Assembly (NCBI GenBank): GCA_947174505.1 | Contig: CAMWJF010000029.1 | Coordinates: forward strand, 1 to 52,933 | Direction of reading: 5' to 3' | Source of the DNA: an uncultured Lachnospiraceae bacterium | Lineage (GTDB): Bacteria; Bacillota; Clostridia; Lachnospirales; Lachnospiraceae | Length of the DNA: 52,933 nucleotides | Part shown: positions 7,701-15,871 of the stretch, piece after piece | Position numbering within the stretch: the first letter of the stretch is position 1 | Layout: each line of letters begins with the position of its first letter | Translations under genes and position numbers: made by a program | Notes under the pieces: generated by a model | What the model was told of the DNA's origin: nothing | Seen by the model: the letters and a program-made list of their open reading frames with translations, nothing else | Database searches by the model: none

Positions 7701-9848
7701 GTGTTTAGGGCAGATCAGCCTGTCTATGCGGAGGAAACCCATGTATATCCCCACTATCAGGAGATCGGAACAGAAAAGGGTTTCTATGTGATTCCGGTGG
7801 GCGACCAGACTTACACGGGCAGCGCGGTCAAACCGAAGGTGCGGGTATTTGACAGTACGGTTGCTCCTGACGGAGGCCTGATTTTCCCGGGTGGCGGCAC
7901 AGACGGGCAAGCGGGAGAGGTATTGGAGCTTGTGGAGGGCAGAGACTATACTCTGTCGTACAAGAACAACAAGAACGTGAATACAGCAGGCATGGCACGC
8001 CCGACGATCACCGTGAAGGGTAAGGGGAATTACACGGGGACAGAGTATGTCTATTTTGACATTGTTTCCAAGGCTTTGACGGATCATGACATTACAACAG
8101 ATGATGTCCTTGTGGCGCACAGCGGAAAAGTCATCAAGGCTTCGCCTGCCATATATCGGGACGGGAAAAAACTTGCGGCGAACAGGGACTATACCTTGAG
8201 CTATCCCTGGATTGGGGCAGGGGCGTACAGCAGAACCGGCGTTTATCCCATTGTGATTTCGGGAAAGGGCGGCTATACAGGGCAGATTACCGTTTATGAG
8301 AAAATTACATCCGACGTGCTTCTGGATAAGGTCAGCGTCGCGAAGATTCCGAATCAGACCTACAGCAACGAACTGATGAAGGAAGAGGGAGGAATCAGAC
8401 CTGGGGCGCTGACGGTGACTTACAAAAAGCAGCCCCTTGTGGAGAACGAACACTATACGCTTTCTTACAGCAATGACCGGACGGTCGGCAAGGCGACGGT
8501 TACGCTGACCGCGGTGGAGGGCAGCGGATATGCCGGAAGCAAGAGCGTGACCTATCAGATTGTCGGTACATCTATTGCGAAGGCTAAGGTGGAAGGTCTC
8601 GAAAATAAGGAATATGTGCCGATCGATAAGGAGTGGGATGCGGAGGAAGCGATATATGAGGCGGCATACCTGAAAATGCTGCAGACGCCCGGCGCGTACA
8701 GCCTGACGCTTAACGACCGCGTCCTTGTAGAGAGCAAAGACGGAAAGAGCGGCGACTATGTGGTGTCTTACACTGGCGCGGCGAAGAAGGGGGCGGTTAA
8801 GGCAGGAACGGCGACGATTGTCTTTCAGGGTATTAATGAGTACAGTGGGCAGGTTAAGAAAACATATAAAATTCTGCCCTGCGAATTGGGCGCGGACAGG
8901 ACGGGAGGAGGGCGTGATTTTACGCTTTCCTACTATAACCAGGATGAGCTGCCGGAAAACGGGAAGCCGCTGACAGCATTAAGCGGCATTACAACGCCCT
9001 ATGTGAAGGGTGGGAGCAAGCCGGTGGTTCTTGTGCAATTTCAGGGAACGCCGCTTGAACTGAATAAGGATTACCGGATCAGCTATAAAAATAATAATGC
9101 ACTGACCACGGCGGAAATGGAGGAGAAGAAGCTGCCGGAAATCACAATTACTGGCAAGGGAAATTTCAAAGGTAAATTGACGGGGAATTTTATCATTACG
9201 GACGGGCAGTTTGATAAAATAACCGACAATGGGATCAAGAAGATTACCATGACCCTGAAGGATGTGGTTTATCGGGAGAAGAAGAGCGCTTATAAGACAA
9301 AGGCAGTGTTGAAGGATGTGGGCGGCTCCACACTTGCTGCGGGTAAGGATTATGATAAAAATCTACAGTATACCTACGAGGCGGACACGGAGGCGCTGGT
9401 TTTGGAGGAAGGTCAACTCCAGCGGGTGACGCGCAGGGCCGGGGCGGCCGTGGGCGAGGAGGATATTCCGCAGGCCGGTACGTCGATCCGCGTGACGGTG
9501 CAGGGAAGCGGCGCTTATGCGGGGACGGGAGAGACGCGGCCTGAAATCTCCGGAGTTTACCGTATTGTTTCGGCAGATTTCACCAAAGCGAAGGTGAAAT
9601 CTGCAGTGAAAGACTATCAGGACGGCAGGCCCGTGACTCTGACAGCGGAGGATCTGACCGTGACGGTGAGCGGCACGGAGGAACCGCTGGTTTACGGTAA
9701 GGACTATGTGATAGAGAATGAAAGCTATGTTAATCATACGACAAAAGGGAAGGCGAAAGTAACCTTGCGGGGGATCGGAAGCTACGGAGGGGAAAAGACC
9801 ATCACCTATACCATAGGGGCAAAGAAGCTGTGGTGGTGGATGGGGTGA
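4758..9848 (+). CDS. Secreted glucosaminidase with Ig-like repeat modules
   Basis: About 1696 residues. An N-terminal signal peptide ends near LTVLAA. Residues about 35-190 are a Gly/Glu/Pro/Asn-rich acidic linker, then a threefold VS(G/D/E)N(D/S)L motif (194-216). An SH3-like domain (about 230-310) precedes a clostridial glucosaminidase domain (about 360-625; MDPRNFLTE, IFQFE, SRVYQEQGQ). Three Big_2 domains follow (about 649-730, 733-840, 843-928), an InlB B-repeat-like module (about 930-1000; FRGWYT), and about eight modules marked by DYTLSY (1010-1690). No LPXTG or other anchor is visible; the protein ends abruptly with KKLWWWMG. It probably cleaves or binds peptidoglycan outside the cell. 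AGGAG directly abuts an ATG at 4749, so the ATG at 4758, nine bases away, is the better start. Confidence 0.9.
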   Translation: MTFHVMRREIQGILARKKSVRRGFALLLSFALCMGSAPLTVLAAQPEAVSAASVEAADGRSVQEPSGTGSDTAGQAEGTENDEQNSGGTGNMEEQEQNPGGTGGSEGGEQNPGGSSELGEGDESGNPEESGGAEGNEPGNSEENGDAGGSVTENPEENDKPGEGQEPEEPEEPQIPAGEESDGDENEEEETEQVSGNDLSSVSDNDLTSVSENSLDIERSVLIKAAQEAFDALLSEKPLMALLYHTECYDVRKRADAESGKAATLEIGQTLYIQGVEITEDDVWYRVQYLLDGAEGTGYVQGYYLAYADEEWLAWEEEYLLPILELGEEAYEETAYGMRTYSMMTYALDTSDISAFPGSYQADLRNLKNAHPNWTFVPMKTGLDFNTSVSKEMGDKSLIQKTNSNVENGWVGSPCPSESGWNYATQSAVAYHMDPRNFLTETYIFQFEQLTFNASYHTESAVQTFLDSTFMKGTLSDDSQGRTYAKAFYEIGSGRKLSPIHLASRVYQEQGQGTSGLISGTYPGYEGYYNYFNVGVNGSSTAEKIVKGLTYAKDKGWNTRYKSLEGGAATIGNNYILKGQDTIYLEKFNVNKSSPYGVYEHQYMQNIQAPRSEASSTRKMYANAGSLNSAFVFKIPVYDNMPNDTYYPALKLDKTSLIMNRSADPANPATQQLKFYVDGVESDPAEAKWTSSDTSVAKVQNGLITAVDQGEAVITADYKDVQISCKVTVKVPLLAVSLNRETVTLRRPDTVVEDTENLSAQEREENTSTADLQVSFDPADTTSDKTIVWTSANQKIATVKADPADSSKAVVTAVGTGEVKITAKAAKAGNQAAVCLVKVIAPIYRLELSDPGAEEGAGKTELFQGQSASLSAEYWPKDTTSDNTISWSSSNENVATVKNGRVTAQGAGTATITASVPGYTASYDVAVKACNVIFHNENGAEGQRLSLGYGESVGEERMPEEKQLAGKIFRGWYTGTDGQGSVFRADQPVYAEETHVYPHYQEIGTEKGFYVIPVGDQTYTGSAVKPKVRVFDSTVAPDGGLIFPGGGTDGQAGEVLELVEGRDYTLSYKNNKNVNTAGMARPTITVKGKGNYTGTEYVYFDIVSKALTDHDITTDDVLVAHSGKVIKASPAIYRDGKKLAANRDYTLSYPWIGAGAYSRTGVYPIVISGKGGYTGQITVYEKITSDVLLDKVSVAKIPNQTYSNELMKEEGGIRPGALTVTYKKQPLVENEHYTLSYSNDRTVGKATVTLTAVEGSGYAGSKSVTYQIVGTSIAKAKVEGLENKEYVPIDKEWDAEEAIYEAAYLKMLQTPGAYSLTLNDRVLVESKDGKSGDYVVSYTGAAKKGAVKAGTATIVFQGINEYSGQVKKTYKILPCELGADRTGGGRDFTLSYYNQDELPENGKPLTALSGITTPYVKGGSKPVVLVQFQGTPLELNKDYRISYKNNNALTTAEMEEKKLPEITITGKGNFKGKLTGNFIITDGQFDKITDNGIKKITMTLKDVVYREKKSAYKTKAVLKDVGGSTLAAGKDYDKNLQYTYEADTEALVLEEGQLQRVTRRAGAAVGEEDIPQAGTSIRVTVQGSGAYAGTGETRPEISGVYRIVSADFTKAKVKSAVKDYQDGRPVTLTAEDLTVTVSGTEEPLVYGKDYVIENESYVNHTTKGKAKVTLRGIGSYGGEKTITYTIGAKKLWWWMG

Positions 9849-9912
9849 TAAACGGACGGAACGGGCTGCGGTGTAAAATCTGCGGCCTGGTTTCGGTCGG
9901 CCTATACGGCAG

Positions 9913-9929
9913 CTTAAGATTTTCTTAAG
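9913..9929. promoter_or_regulatory. Short palindrome upstream of promoter
   Basis: CTTAAG, five bases, CTTAAG lies about 25 bases upstream of the -35 element of the next promoter. It could be an operator half-site pair or a weak hairpin at the end of the previous transcript; nothing distinguishes these. Confidence 0.25.
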
Positions 9930-9953
9930 ACACAAGATGTGGTATATTTCTGC

Positions 9954-9982
9954 TTGCATAATACAATTACAGATGTTATAAT
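9954..9982 (+). promoter_or_regulatory. Strong sigma-A-type promoter
   Basis: TTGCAT (9954-9959), exactly 17 bases, then TATAAT (9977-9982). Transcription would begin near 9989 and give a leader of about 105 bases for the BspA-like gene. The leader holds a palindrome CATAATA-AAA-TATTATG (10002-10018) and two GACATAA motifs (10000 and 10036), also found upstream of the preceding secreted-protein gene (4662). Confidence 0.8.
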
Positions 9983-10094
9983 CAAAACCATCATAGGGTG
10001 ACATAATAAAATATTATGCAACTCACTGTGCAGATGACATAATGAAAAAACGGCAGAAAATAGTTAATGTACGCATGGGAAAAGGTGGTAAGTA

Positions 10095-13000
10095 ATGAGA
10101 AAGAAAAGAGTATTTGCATTATTGTTGGCGCTCAGTCTCGTGGTGAGCGGAAACGGCATGACGGTTCTTGCGGCGGAGCAGGGAGCGAATATGCCTGTTT
10201 CAGCGTCTCAGGAAGAATCACAGGAGACTGCGCCTGAGCAGAAGGAGGATACCTCTGGCGGTACGGAAGAGACACCGGGGACTGACGATAAATCTGAGGA
10301 GACGGAAACCCCGGCAGTGGGAGATGCTTCCAATGAGGAGGGTAAAACGGAGGGCGGCGAAAACCAGGAAAATCCGGAAGATCCCGGGGAAAGCGATCCC
10401 TCTGCGCCGAAGGAAGACGATGGTGAGCAGAGCGGCGACCAGCCATCTACAGAAGAAGGTGAGGACGGAAAGCAGGATGAGACGCCTGAGGAACCTGTAG
10501 TTGAGACACCTGTGGAAGAGCCTGTTGAGGAGCCGGAAGTAAAAGAGCCGGTGGAAGAGGGGGTTAGGGCGAAGGCTTATGTCAGCCGGATGGTAACCTT
10601 TACGGACGATACAGGAATGCATGTGACTTATGACGCCAATGCTTCCCAGCAGTATATTTATAAAGTGGAGAATGGTGTGCTTACGGCGGTAGTCGAAAAG
10701 GGCATAGGCGAGGATGTAAGCGGGAATACAATTGAAATTGAGAATCCGGTGAAGTTTGAGGGAAATGTGGAACTGAAGCAGCCGGAGGAAGGGGAGAAGT
10801 ACACTTCCATAGCGGCTGATGTATTCTCCGGCAATCAGAATATTACATATGTGAAGCTGCCCGCGGGGCTGACTTCTGTTGCGGCGGAGAGCTTCAAAGG
10901 GTGTACCGGATTAAAGGGCGTGTACATTCCTTCTACCGTGACGGAGATCGGGGCGGGCGCGTTTGAGAACTGTACGGCAATGACGCAGATTTCGGTGCCG
11001 AAGGCCGTGACGGTAATCGGTGACAGTGCGTTTAAGGGTGATGCAAGACTGTATATGGTGTACATGAAAGATACGGATTACAGCAGTCTGGAACAGATCG
11101 GCGCCCATGCCTTTGACGGATGTACCGCGCTGGAAGCGTTTTGTGCGGATACGCAGTTCCTTTTGCCCACTAGCCTGAAAGAGATTGGAGAGTACGCTTT
11201 CTACGAATGCAGAAGGATCAGGAAGGTGGATCTCGACAATGCGAACCTTGAGACAATGGGTGTCTACGCGTTCAGCAACTGTATCGGGTTGAAGGATGCC
11301 GTGATGAGCAGAACGCTTTCTGTGATACCGCAGCATGCGTTTGAGGGATGCACGGCGCTGGTAAGCCTGACTTTTGGGAGCAAGGCCGGACAGTGGGTGA
11401 CAGTTGACGAACATGCGTTTGAGGGATGCTACAGCCTGACTTCGCTGGCTCTTCCGGGAACGATCAAAGAGGTGGGAAACTTTGCTTTTGCCGGCTGTAC
11501 GAATCTCTACCGGGTGGAAGTAAAAAATGACAACCTTATTATCGGGACGACCAGGGCATTCCCGGTCGGTGAGACGGTAAGCACGCTTCAGTTTATCGGA
11601 AGGCGGGAGAGTACCGTTTTTGAGTACTGCCGCGGTAAGGATAAGGTGGCTTTCATAGTGGACACGAACGCCGCCGTGAAGGAATACTATAAATATACTG
11701 TAAAAGACAAAGACGGCGTGGAGCATGCGGACGGTAAAATTCCAGGCGGGCGGATCTGGATCGGTCCCGTGGACAAATTCAGCTATGAAGATAATATTAA
11801 CAAGCTGAAGGACGATAAAGGCAAAGAGGTCGGGGTACAGGCCAGCGATACCGTAAAATACCGGGTATATTATGAGAAGAATGAGGGGTATAATCTGGTG
11901 GCGAATTCCCTGAGGGCAAACGGGGAGATTCTGCTGGCAGACGAGAAGGGAATTTATTATGTGACCATGCCTGTGGGTGGGATTATCCTTACGGCAGAGT
12001 TTTCACAGTCGGCCTCGGAGAAGATAAATGGGCTGGAGAATGACGTTACGGTGGAGTATTCCAACGGAGAGCCCATCGATAATGGTGTCGAGATCAAAGT
12101 AGGGCAGACCACGAGAATTTTCCTGATCGATAAATCTGGAGAACCGATAGGCGCCTCAAAGATCCTGGAAATTACTTCCAGTGACAAGTCGGTTGCGACC
12201 GTTTCAAAAAGCGGTGTGGTAACAGCTGCAGGGGCCGGTACTGCGACTATTAAAATACAATTGCGCGGCGGAGACGGCAATTCCTTTTTTGTGCAGGGAA
12301 GAATCAGGGTAGTGGAAGCGGACGTGGATGTACTGAAACTGAAAGCTACCGCATACGATTCACAGTTTAAGATCACAGGGGATCCGAATGGGATTCAGAC
12401 GGCGTCCATTGATAAGAATATTATAAGGGATGAGGCGCTGACCATAACCTTAAAGGCAAATGCGTACACGGCGGACAGAGAAGGCATCGCAAAGGAATTT
12501 ACCTGGAAGAGCAGCGACTCTAAGATAGTGAAGCTGCGGAAGGGAACGACAAAAGGCGATGATGCCACGAATGTGCTGGAAATTCAAAAAGGCTGCGTAG
12601 GTGAGGCTACGATATCTGTCACTGCCAAAAATAAACTGAGCAGCACAGGCGCGCAGGACAGGAAGGAGACTGTTACGCAGAAATTCGTGGTCAGCGTACA
12701 GAGCCTGAACGGCAGACTGGCTTCTTCGTCGATTACGGTGAACCCGAATCTCACGGATGGCGGTGTGCTGGAGATACTTCTGGCATATGGCGCGGCAGTG
12801 GACGCTTCAAAAACGAAGCTGTACAAGGAAGAAAGCAGTGGAAGGTACATAGAATCGCTTGATTTTATCCTGGAGAGGAATGGTGAGTCGGAAGGGCAGT
12901 CTTACCGGTATAAGGTGAAGCCCACCGATACGGCGAAGGAGGGAACCTATAAGCTGTTTGTCGGTTTAAACGGCGTCATACCCAATAAGGATAATCTGCT

Positions 13001-15209
13001 ACCGCTGACAATAACGGTGAAAAAGAGTGTTCCGGGCCCGACAATCAAGTTCAATACCGGGCAAGCCAAGTTTAACCTGTTTTATCTCAACGGAGGTTTG
13101 GATAAGGATAACAACCCGGTTACTGTCACAACAGAGATCACGAAGCTGGGTACGGCTAAGATCAGGAAGGTCGATCTGGAGGCGCTGTCTGCAAGCGGGG
13201 ACGACAGGCTTTTCACCGATAACTTTGAAATAAAGAGCAGCGGCATGGTGAATGGCAAGTATACGGTTGTGATCGGGCGTAAGGACGGAAATCTCCGGTA
13301 TACAGAGGCGAAGAAGCCTGCGGTGACCGGGAACCTTGTGATTTATTACGAGGGATATGCGGACAGTGCGGCGAAAAAGATGAAGGTGACCATGCCGACC
13401 TGCACCACGGCGCCTTCCTATGCCCTGCGGGAGACAAAGGCTACATATCGGGAAGGATATATCGCGAAGGAGGAAATATTTGTACTCTACGATAAAAAAT
13501 CCAAGACCAAGGAGCAGGTAAAACTGGATGAGGACATGGATACGGTGACTGAGGAAGAGGGAGCGATCACGACTACCGGAGCTCCGAAAATTCTGCCGGA
13601 TGGCACCATTGCACTTGGCTTTATGGCTGAGAAAGGGAAACTGAAGCTGGCGCTTACGAACCGGAGCTGGGACCTGGATAAGGACGGGAACAGGAGGACG
13701 CTTAACTTCACTTATACGGTGAACGTCAGCTCAGCGACACCTACAGTGAAGACGGATCAAAGCTCGGTAACCCTGAACCTGAATTACCCGGAAGAGGAAG
13801 CCGCTTTCAGCCTTGTGCCGAACCAGAGAGGTGTGGAACTTGCCGCGAAGCAAAAATTTTATCCTGCATCCAATGCTGCAGATATCAATAATCTTGAAGT
13901 AACATACGAGAATGGTAAGGGATCGGTTAAGATCAGGGACGGAAAGACGGTCGGGAAGGGTACGTATAAGTTTGTGTGTGATCCACCCCTGTCGGCAGAT
14001 TATCCGGATTTAAAGAAGGTTACCCTGACAGTCAAGGTGGTGGATAACAAGCCGACCGTCAAATTCGGTAAGGGATCCTTGCAGTTAAATACACAGGTGT
14101 TTAGGAATAACAGCCTCAGTGCAAACACTCTTGACGGGGTGGGAAATCCGCTGTATCAGGAAATTGCGGATATACCGTTTACGGTAAACGGAAAGCCGGA
14201 GGGCTATACGGCTGCGGCTGTGGGGACAGGATCACGGGCCACAGAAATCAAAACCCAGTCCGGCAGTGCAGACAAACGTTTTGCTTTCCGCATAAGGGAG
14301 GGCAGTGCACAGGAGAAAACCAGCGATATGCTGGAGGTATCTCTGCAGGACAGCGCTCCGCCGGCAGGAACCTATAAGTTTACCATGACACTGAGATACC
14401 TGAAGGAGGGGAATACCGTATCCGCTAAGCCGGTAAATTTCAGTGTGAAGGTTTCCGGCAGCTCCGTTGACCTGGCGGTATCTGCAAAGGGAAAGATTAA
14501 TTTGGTGAATAGAAATGGAGAGGCGGACGAAAAAAATGGTATTCTGTATACGCCCACACTGAAAAATATCAATGGGGAGATTACGGATGCCAAGGTACTT
14601 GAGGGTGGAGCAAACGGACTGGAAGAGAGCAGCCGTTTTGATGCCAGGCTGATTACGGAAGGCAAAAATAAGGGTAAAATCTTTGTTACCCCCAAAGTGA
14701 CCGAGGAGAAGGGAGAAGACGGCATATCTGTTATTCATAAGTATGCAGAGCTTAAAACTGATACCAATTATCCGGTGCGTATCTGGGTAAAGGTAAAAGG
14801 ATATGCGGGAACGGAAGAGACGATGAACGGTGTTGTGACAAAAAACACGGTCAGGATCAAGACATCCCAGACACTGCCGAAGGTTACCACGGATAAATCC
14901 GCCCTTGATGTGTATCTGTCCACCAAAAAGTACGACGCGTCCTTTACGGTGAAGGCCCAGGAGGGTTCTGTGGGAGTGATAGAAGACATTTGCTTTGGGG
15001 AGAAGGACGAGACCGCGAAAGAAAGCTTTGAGATGATACAGCAGCCGCAGGAGGACGGCTCTGTAAAGGTGATTCTGCATTTGAAGGAAGCTGTCGGATT
15101 CGCAAATGATTCTACAAACAACGTAAAGATGTATGTGAAATTTAAAGGACAGGGAACCAACACCGCGGAGAAAGCGGCATCTTTCACCATGAAGATAAAA
15201 GTAAACTGA
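10095..15209 (+). CDS. Secreted BspA-like LRR protein with Ig-like modules
   Basis: 1704 residues. A signal peptide (1-27) ends in MTVLAA, almost the same ending as in the preceding secreted protein. Residues about 28-160 are an acidic Glu/Pro/Thr-rich linker containing repeats of the type EEPVEEPEV. Residues about 235-500 are BspA-type (LRR_5) leucine-rich repeats with the recurrent pattern AF.GCT.L..V..P..V..IG. A Big_2 domain follows (about 645-725), then several beta-rich modules of about 100 residues spaced by TVK.....L.LN segments to the C-terminus. No sorting signal, SLH or choline-binding repeat is visible, so attachment is unknown. Likely role: surface adhesion or matrix protein (family inference). 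The start has an AAGGTGG ribosome binding site. Confidence 0.9.
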   Translation: MRKKRVFALLLALSLVVSGNGMTVLAAEQGANMPVSASQEESQETAPEQKEDTSGGTEETPGTDDKSEETETPAVGDASNEEGKTEGGENQENPEDPGESDPSAPKEDDGEQSGDQPSTEEGEDGKQDETPEEPVVETPVEEPVEEPEVKEPVEEGVRAKAYVSRMVTFTDDTGMHVTYDANASQQYIYKVENGVLTAVVEKGIGEDVSGNTIEIENPVKFEGNVELKQPEEGEKYTSIAADVFSGNQNITYVKLPAGLTSVAAESFKGCTGLKGVYIPSTVTEIGAGAFENCTAMTQISVPKAVTVIGDSAFKGDARLYMVYMKDTDYSSLEQIGAHAFDGCTALEAFCADTQFLLPTSLKEIGEYAFYECRRIRKVDLDNANLETMGVYAFSNCIGLKDAVMSRTLSVIPQHAFEGCTALVSLTFGSKAGQWVTVDEHAFEGCYSLTSLALPGTIKEVGNFAFAGCTNLYRVEVKNDNLIIGTTRAFPVGETVSTLQFIGRRESTVFEYCRGKDKVAFIVDTNAAVKEYYKYTVKDKDGVEHADGKIPGGRIWIGPVDKFSYEDNINKLKDDKGKEVGVQASDTVKYRVYYEKNEGYNLVANSLRANGEILLADEKGIYYVTMPVGGIILTAEFSQSASEKINGLENDVTVEYSNGEPIDNGVEIKVGQTTRIFLIDKSGEPIGASKILEITSSDKSVATVSKSGVVTAAGAGTATIKIQLRGGDGNSFFVQGRIRVVEADVDVLKLKATAYDSQFKITGDPNGIQTASIDKNIIRDEALTITLKANAYTADREGIAKEFTWKSSDSKIVKLRKGTTKGDDATNVLEIQKGCVGEATISVTAKNKLSSTGAQDRKETVTQKFVVSVQSLNGRLASSSITVNPNLTDGGVLEILLAYGAAVDASKTKLYKEESSGRYIESLDFILERNGESEGQSYRYKVKPTDTAKEGTYKLFVGLNGVIPNKDNLLPLTITVKKSVPGPTIKFNTGQAKFNLFYLNGGLDKDNNPVTVTTEITKLGTAKIRKVDLEALSASGDDRLFTDNFEIKSSGMVNGKYTVVIGRKDGNLRYTEAKKPAVTGNLVIYYEGYADSAAKKMKVTMPTCTTAPSYALRETKATYREGYIAKEEIFVLYDKKSKTKEQVKLDEDMDTVTEEEGAITTTGAPKILPDGTIALGFMAEKGKLKLALTNRSWDLDKDGNRRTLNFTYTVNVSSATPTVKTDQSSVTLNLNYPEEEAAFSLVPNQRGVELAAKQKFYPASNAADINNLEVTYENGKGSVKIRDGKTVGKGTYKFVCDPPLSADYPDLKKVTLTVKVVDNKPTVKFGKGSLQLNTQVFRNNSLSANTLDGVGNPLYQEIADIPFTVNGKPEGYTAAAVGTGSRATEIKTQSGSADKRFAFRIREGSAQEKTSDMLEVSLQDSAPPAGTYKFTMTLRYLKEGNTVSAKPVNFSVKVSGSSVDLAVSAKGKINLVNRNGEADEKNGILYTPTLKNINGEITDAKVLEGGANGLEESSRFDARLITEGKNKGKIFVTPKVTEEKGEDGISVIHKYAELKTDTNYPVRIWVKVKGYAGTEETMNGVVTKNTVRIKTSQTLPKVTTDKSALDVYLSTKKYDASFTVKAQEGSVGVIEDICFGEKDETAKESFEMIQQPQEDGSVKVILHLKEAVGFANDSTNNVKMYVKFKGQGTNTAEKAASFTMKIKVN

Positions 15210-15235
15210 CACAGATACAGAAAGGTAGTCTGAAT

Positions 15236-15265
15236 GAAACAGCGGCTGGTTTTAGCCGCTGTTTC
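15236..15265 (+). terminator. Hairpin terminator without a T-run
   Basis: A perfect 12-bp stem (GAAACAGCGGCT) closes a GGTTTT loop 27 bases after the stop of the BspA-like gene. No T-tract follows on either strand, so it may be a weak or factor-dependent terminator, or a 3'-end stabilising hairpin between two convergent genes. Confidence 0.55.
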
Positions 15266-15307
15266 AGTAATTTGTCCTGAAGGGGAACGGTAGCTAAGTG
15301 GGGGGAG

Positions 15308-15652
15308 CTAATCCTCCTCCCCCAGGAATTTGATAAAATGTAACAGCTCGCGGCGTTTTGCGGCATCCAGCTTCTGGATGCGAAAGAGCACATCGTGCAT
15401 GGTAATGTCGCCCAGATATTTCCGGCTCAAATTAGGACTGCCGAGATAACCACTGTCCGCGCCCAGGAGATAGTCGGTGCTGACCTTAAAATATTTAGAA
15501 AGCTTTAAAACGGCCCAAAGCGGAATATCGCGGCGGCCGTTTTCGTAGTTAGAGTAGGTCTGCTGCGATACACCCAGATATTCTGCGACTGTTTTCTGCT
15601 TGAGATCACGGTCCTCCCGCAAGTCCCGGATAATGCGGTGCAGTTCTTTCAT
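15308..15652 (-). CDS. XRE-family helix-turn-helix regulator
   Basis: A 114-residue DNA-binding protein. Residues about 5-60 are an HTH_3 domain: DLREDRDLKQKTVAEYLGVS is the first part, with QQTYSNYENGRRDIP as recognition helix and wing, then LSKYFKVSTDYLLG. A C-terminal helical tail follows, MHDVLFRIQKLDAAKRRELL. The frame is open upstream to a TTG at 15718 but no ribosome binding site precedes it; the ATG at 15652 begins where the domain begins and has AGGAA 12 bases upstream, so the start is moderately sure. It is convergent with the BspA-like gene and divergent from the next membrane gene. Its target is unknown; the flanking surface genes are the natural candidates. Confidence 0.9.
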   Translation of the reverse strand: MKELHRIIRDLREDRDLKQKTVAEYLGVSQQTYSNYENGRRDIPLWAVLKLSKYFKVSTDYLLGADSGYLGSPNLSRKYLGDITMHDVLFRIQKLDAAKRRELLHFIKFLGEED

Positions 15653-15825
15653 TCCCTGATTCAGTTCCTTTCTGGTGTCAGTATTGGCAGAAATGTTGTT
15701 ATAAATGCTAACACACAACGAAAAATTGTAATTGAGAAACTACAAATAGAAAAGAAATGCAATACAGAACAATATAACGAAGTGAAAAGACGGATAAAGT
15801 TTGGCGTGTAAATAATGGGAAGTTT

Positions 15826-15834
15826 TGCTATAAT
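15826..15834 (+). promoter_or_regulatory. Extended -10 promoter
   Basis: TGCTATAAT is a perfect TATAAT with the TGn extension; the -35 is weak (GTGTAA at 15806, 17 bases upstream). It would start the glycan operon 38 bases before the ATG at 15872, and it lies in the intergenic region shared with the divergent XRE gene. Confidence 0.65.
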
Positions 15835-15871
15835 AGAAAAAGACTGAAGCGGAGGACAAGGACACGGGAAA

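Noticed and set aside
4758..15209. Sortase substrates
   Set aside because: Neither giant secreted protein has an LPXTG-like motif, a final hydrophobic helix or a basic tail of the sortase type.
15653..15718. N-terminal extension of the XRE regulator to a TTG
   Set aside because: No ribosome binding site precedes the TTG and the HTH domain begins at the ATG at 15652.
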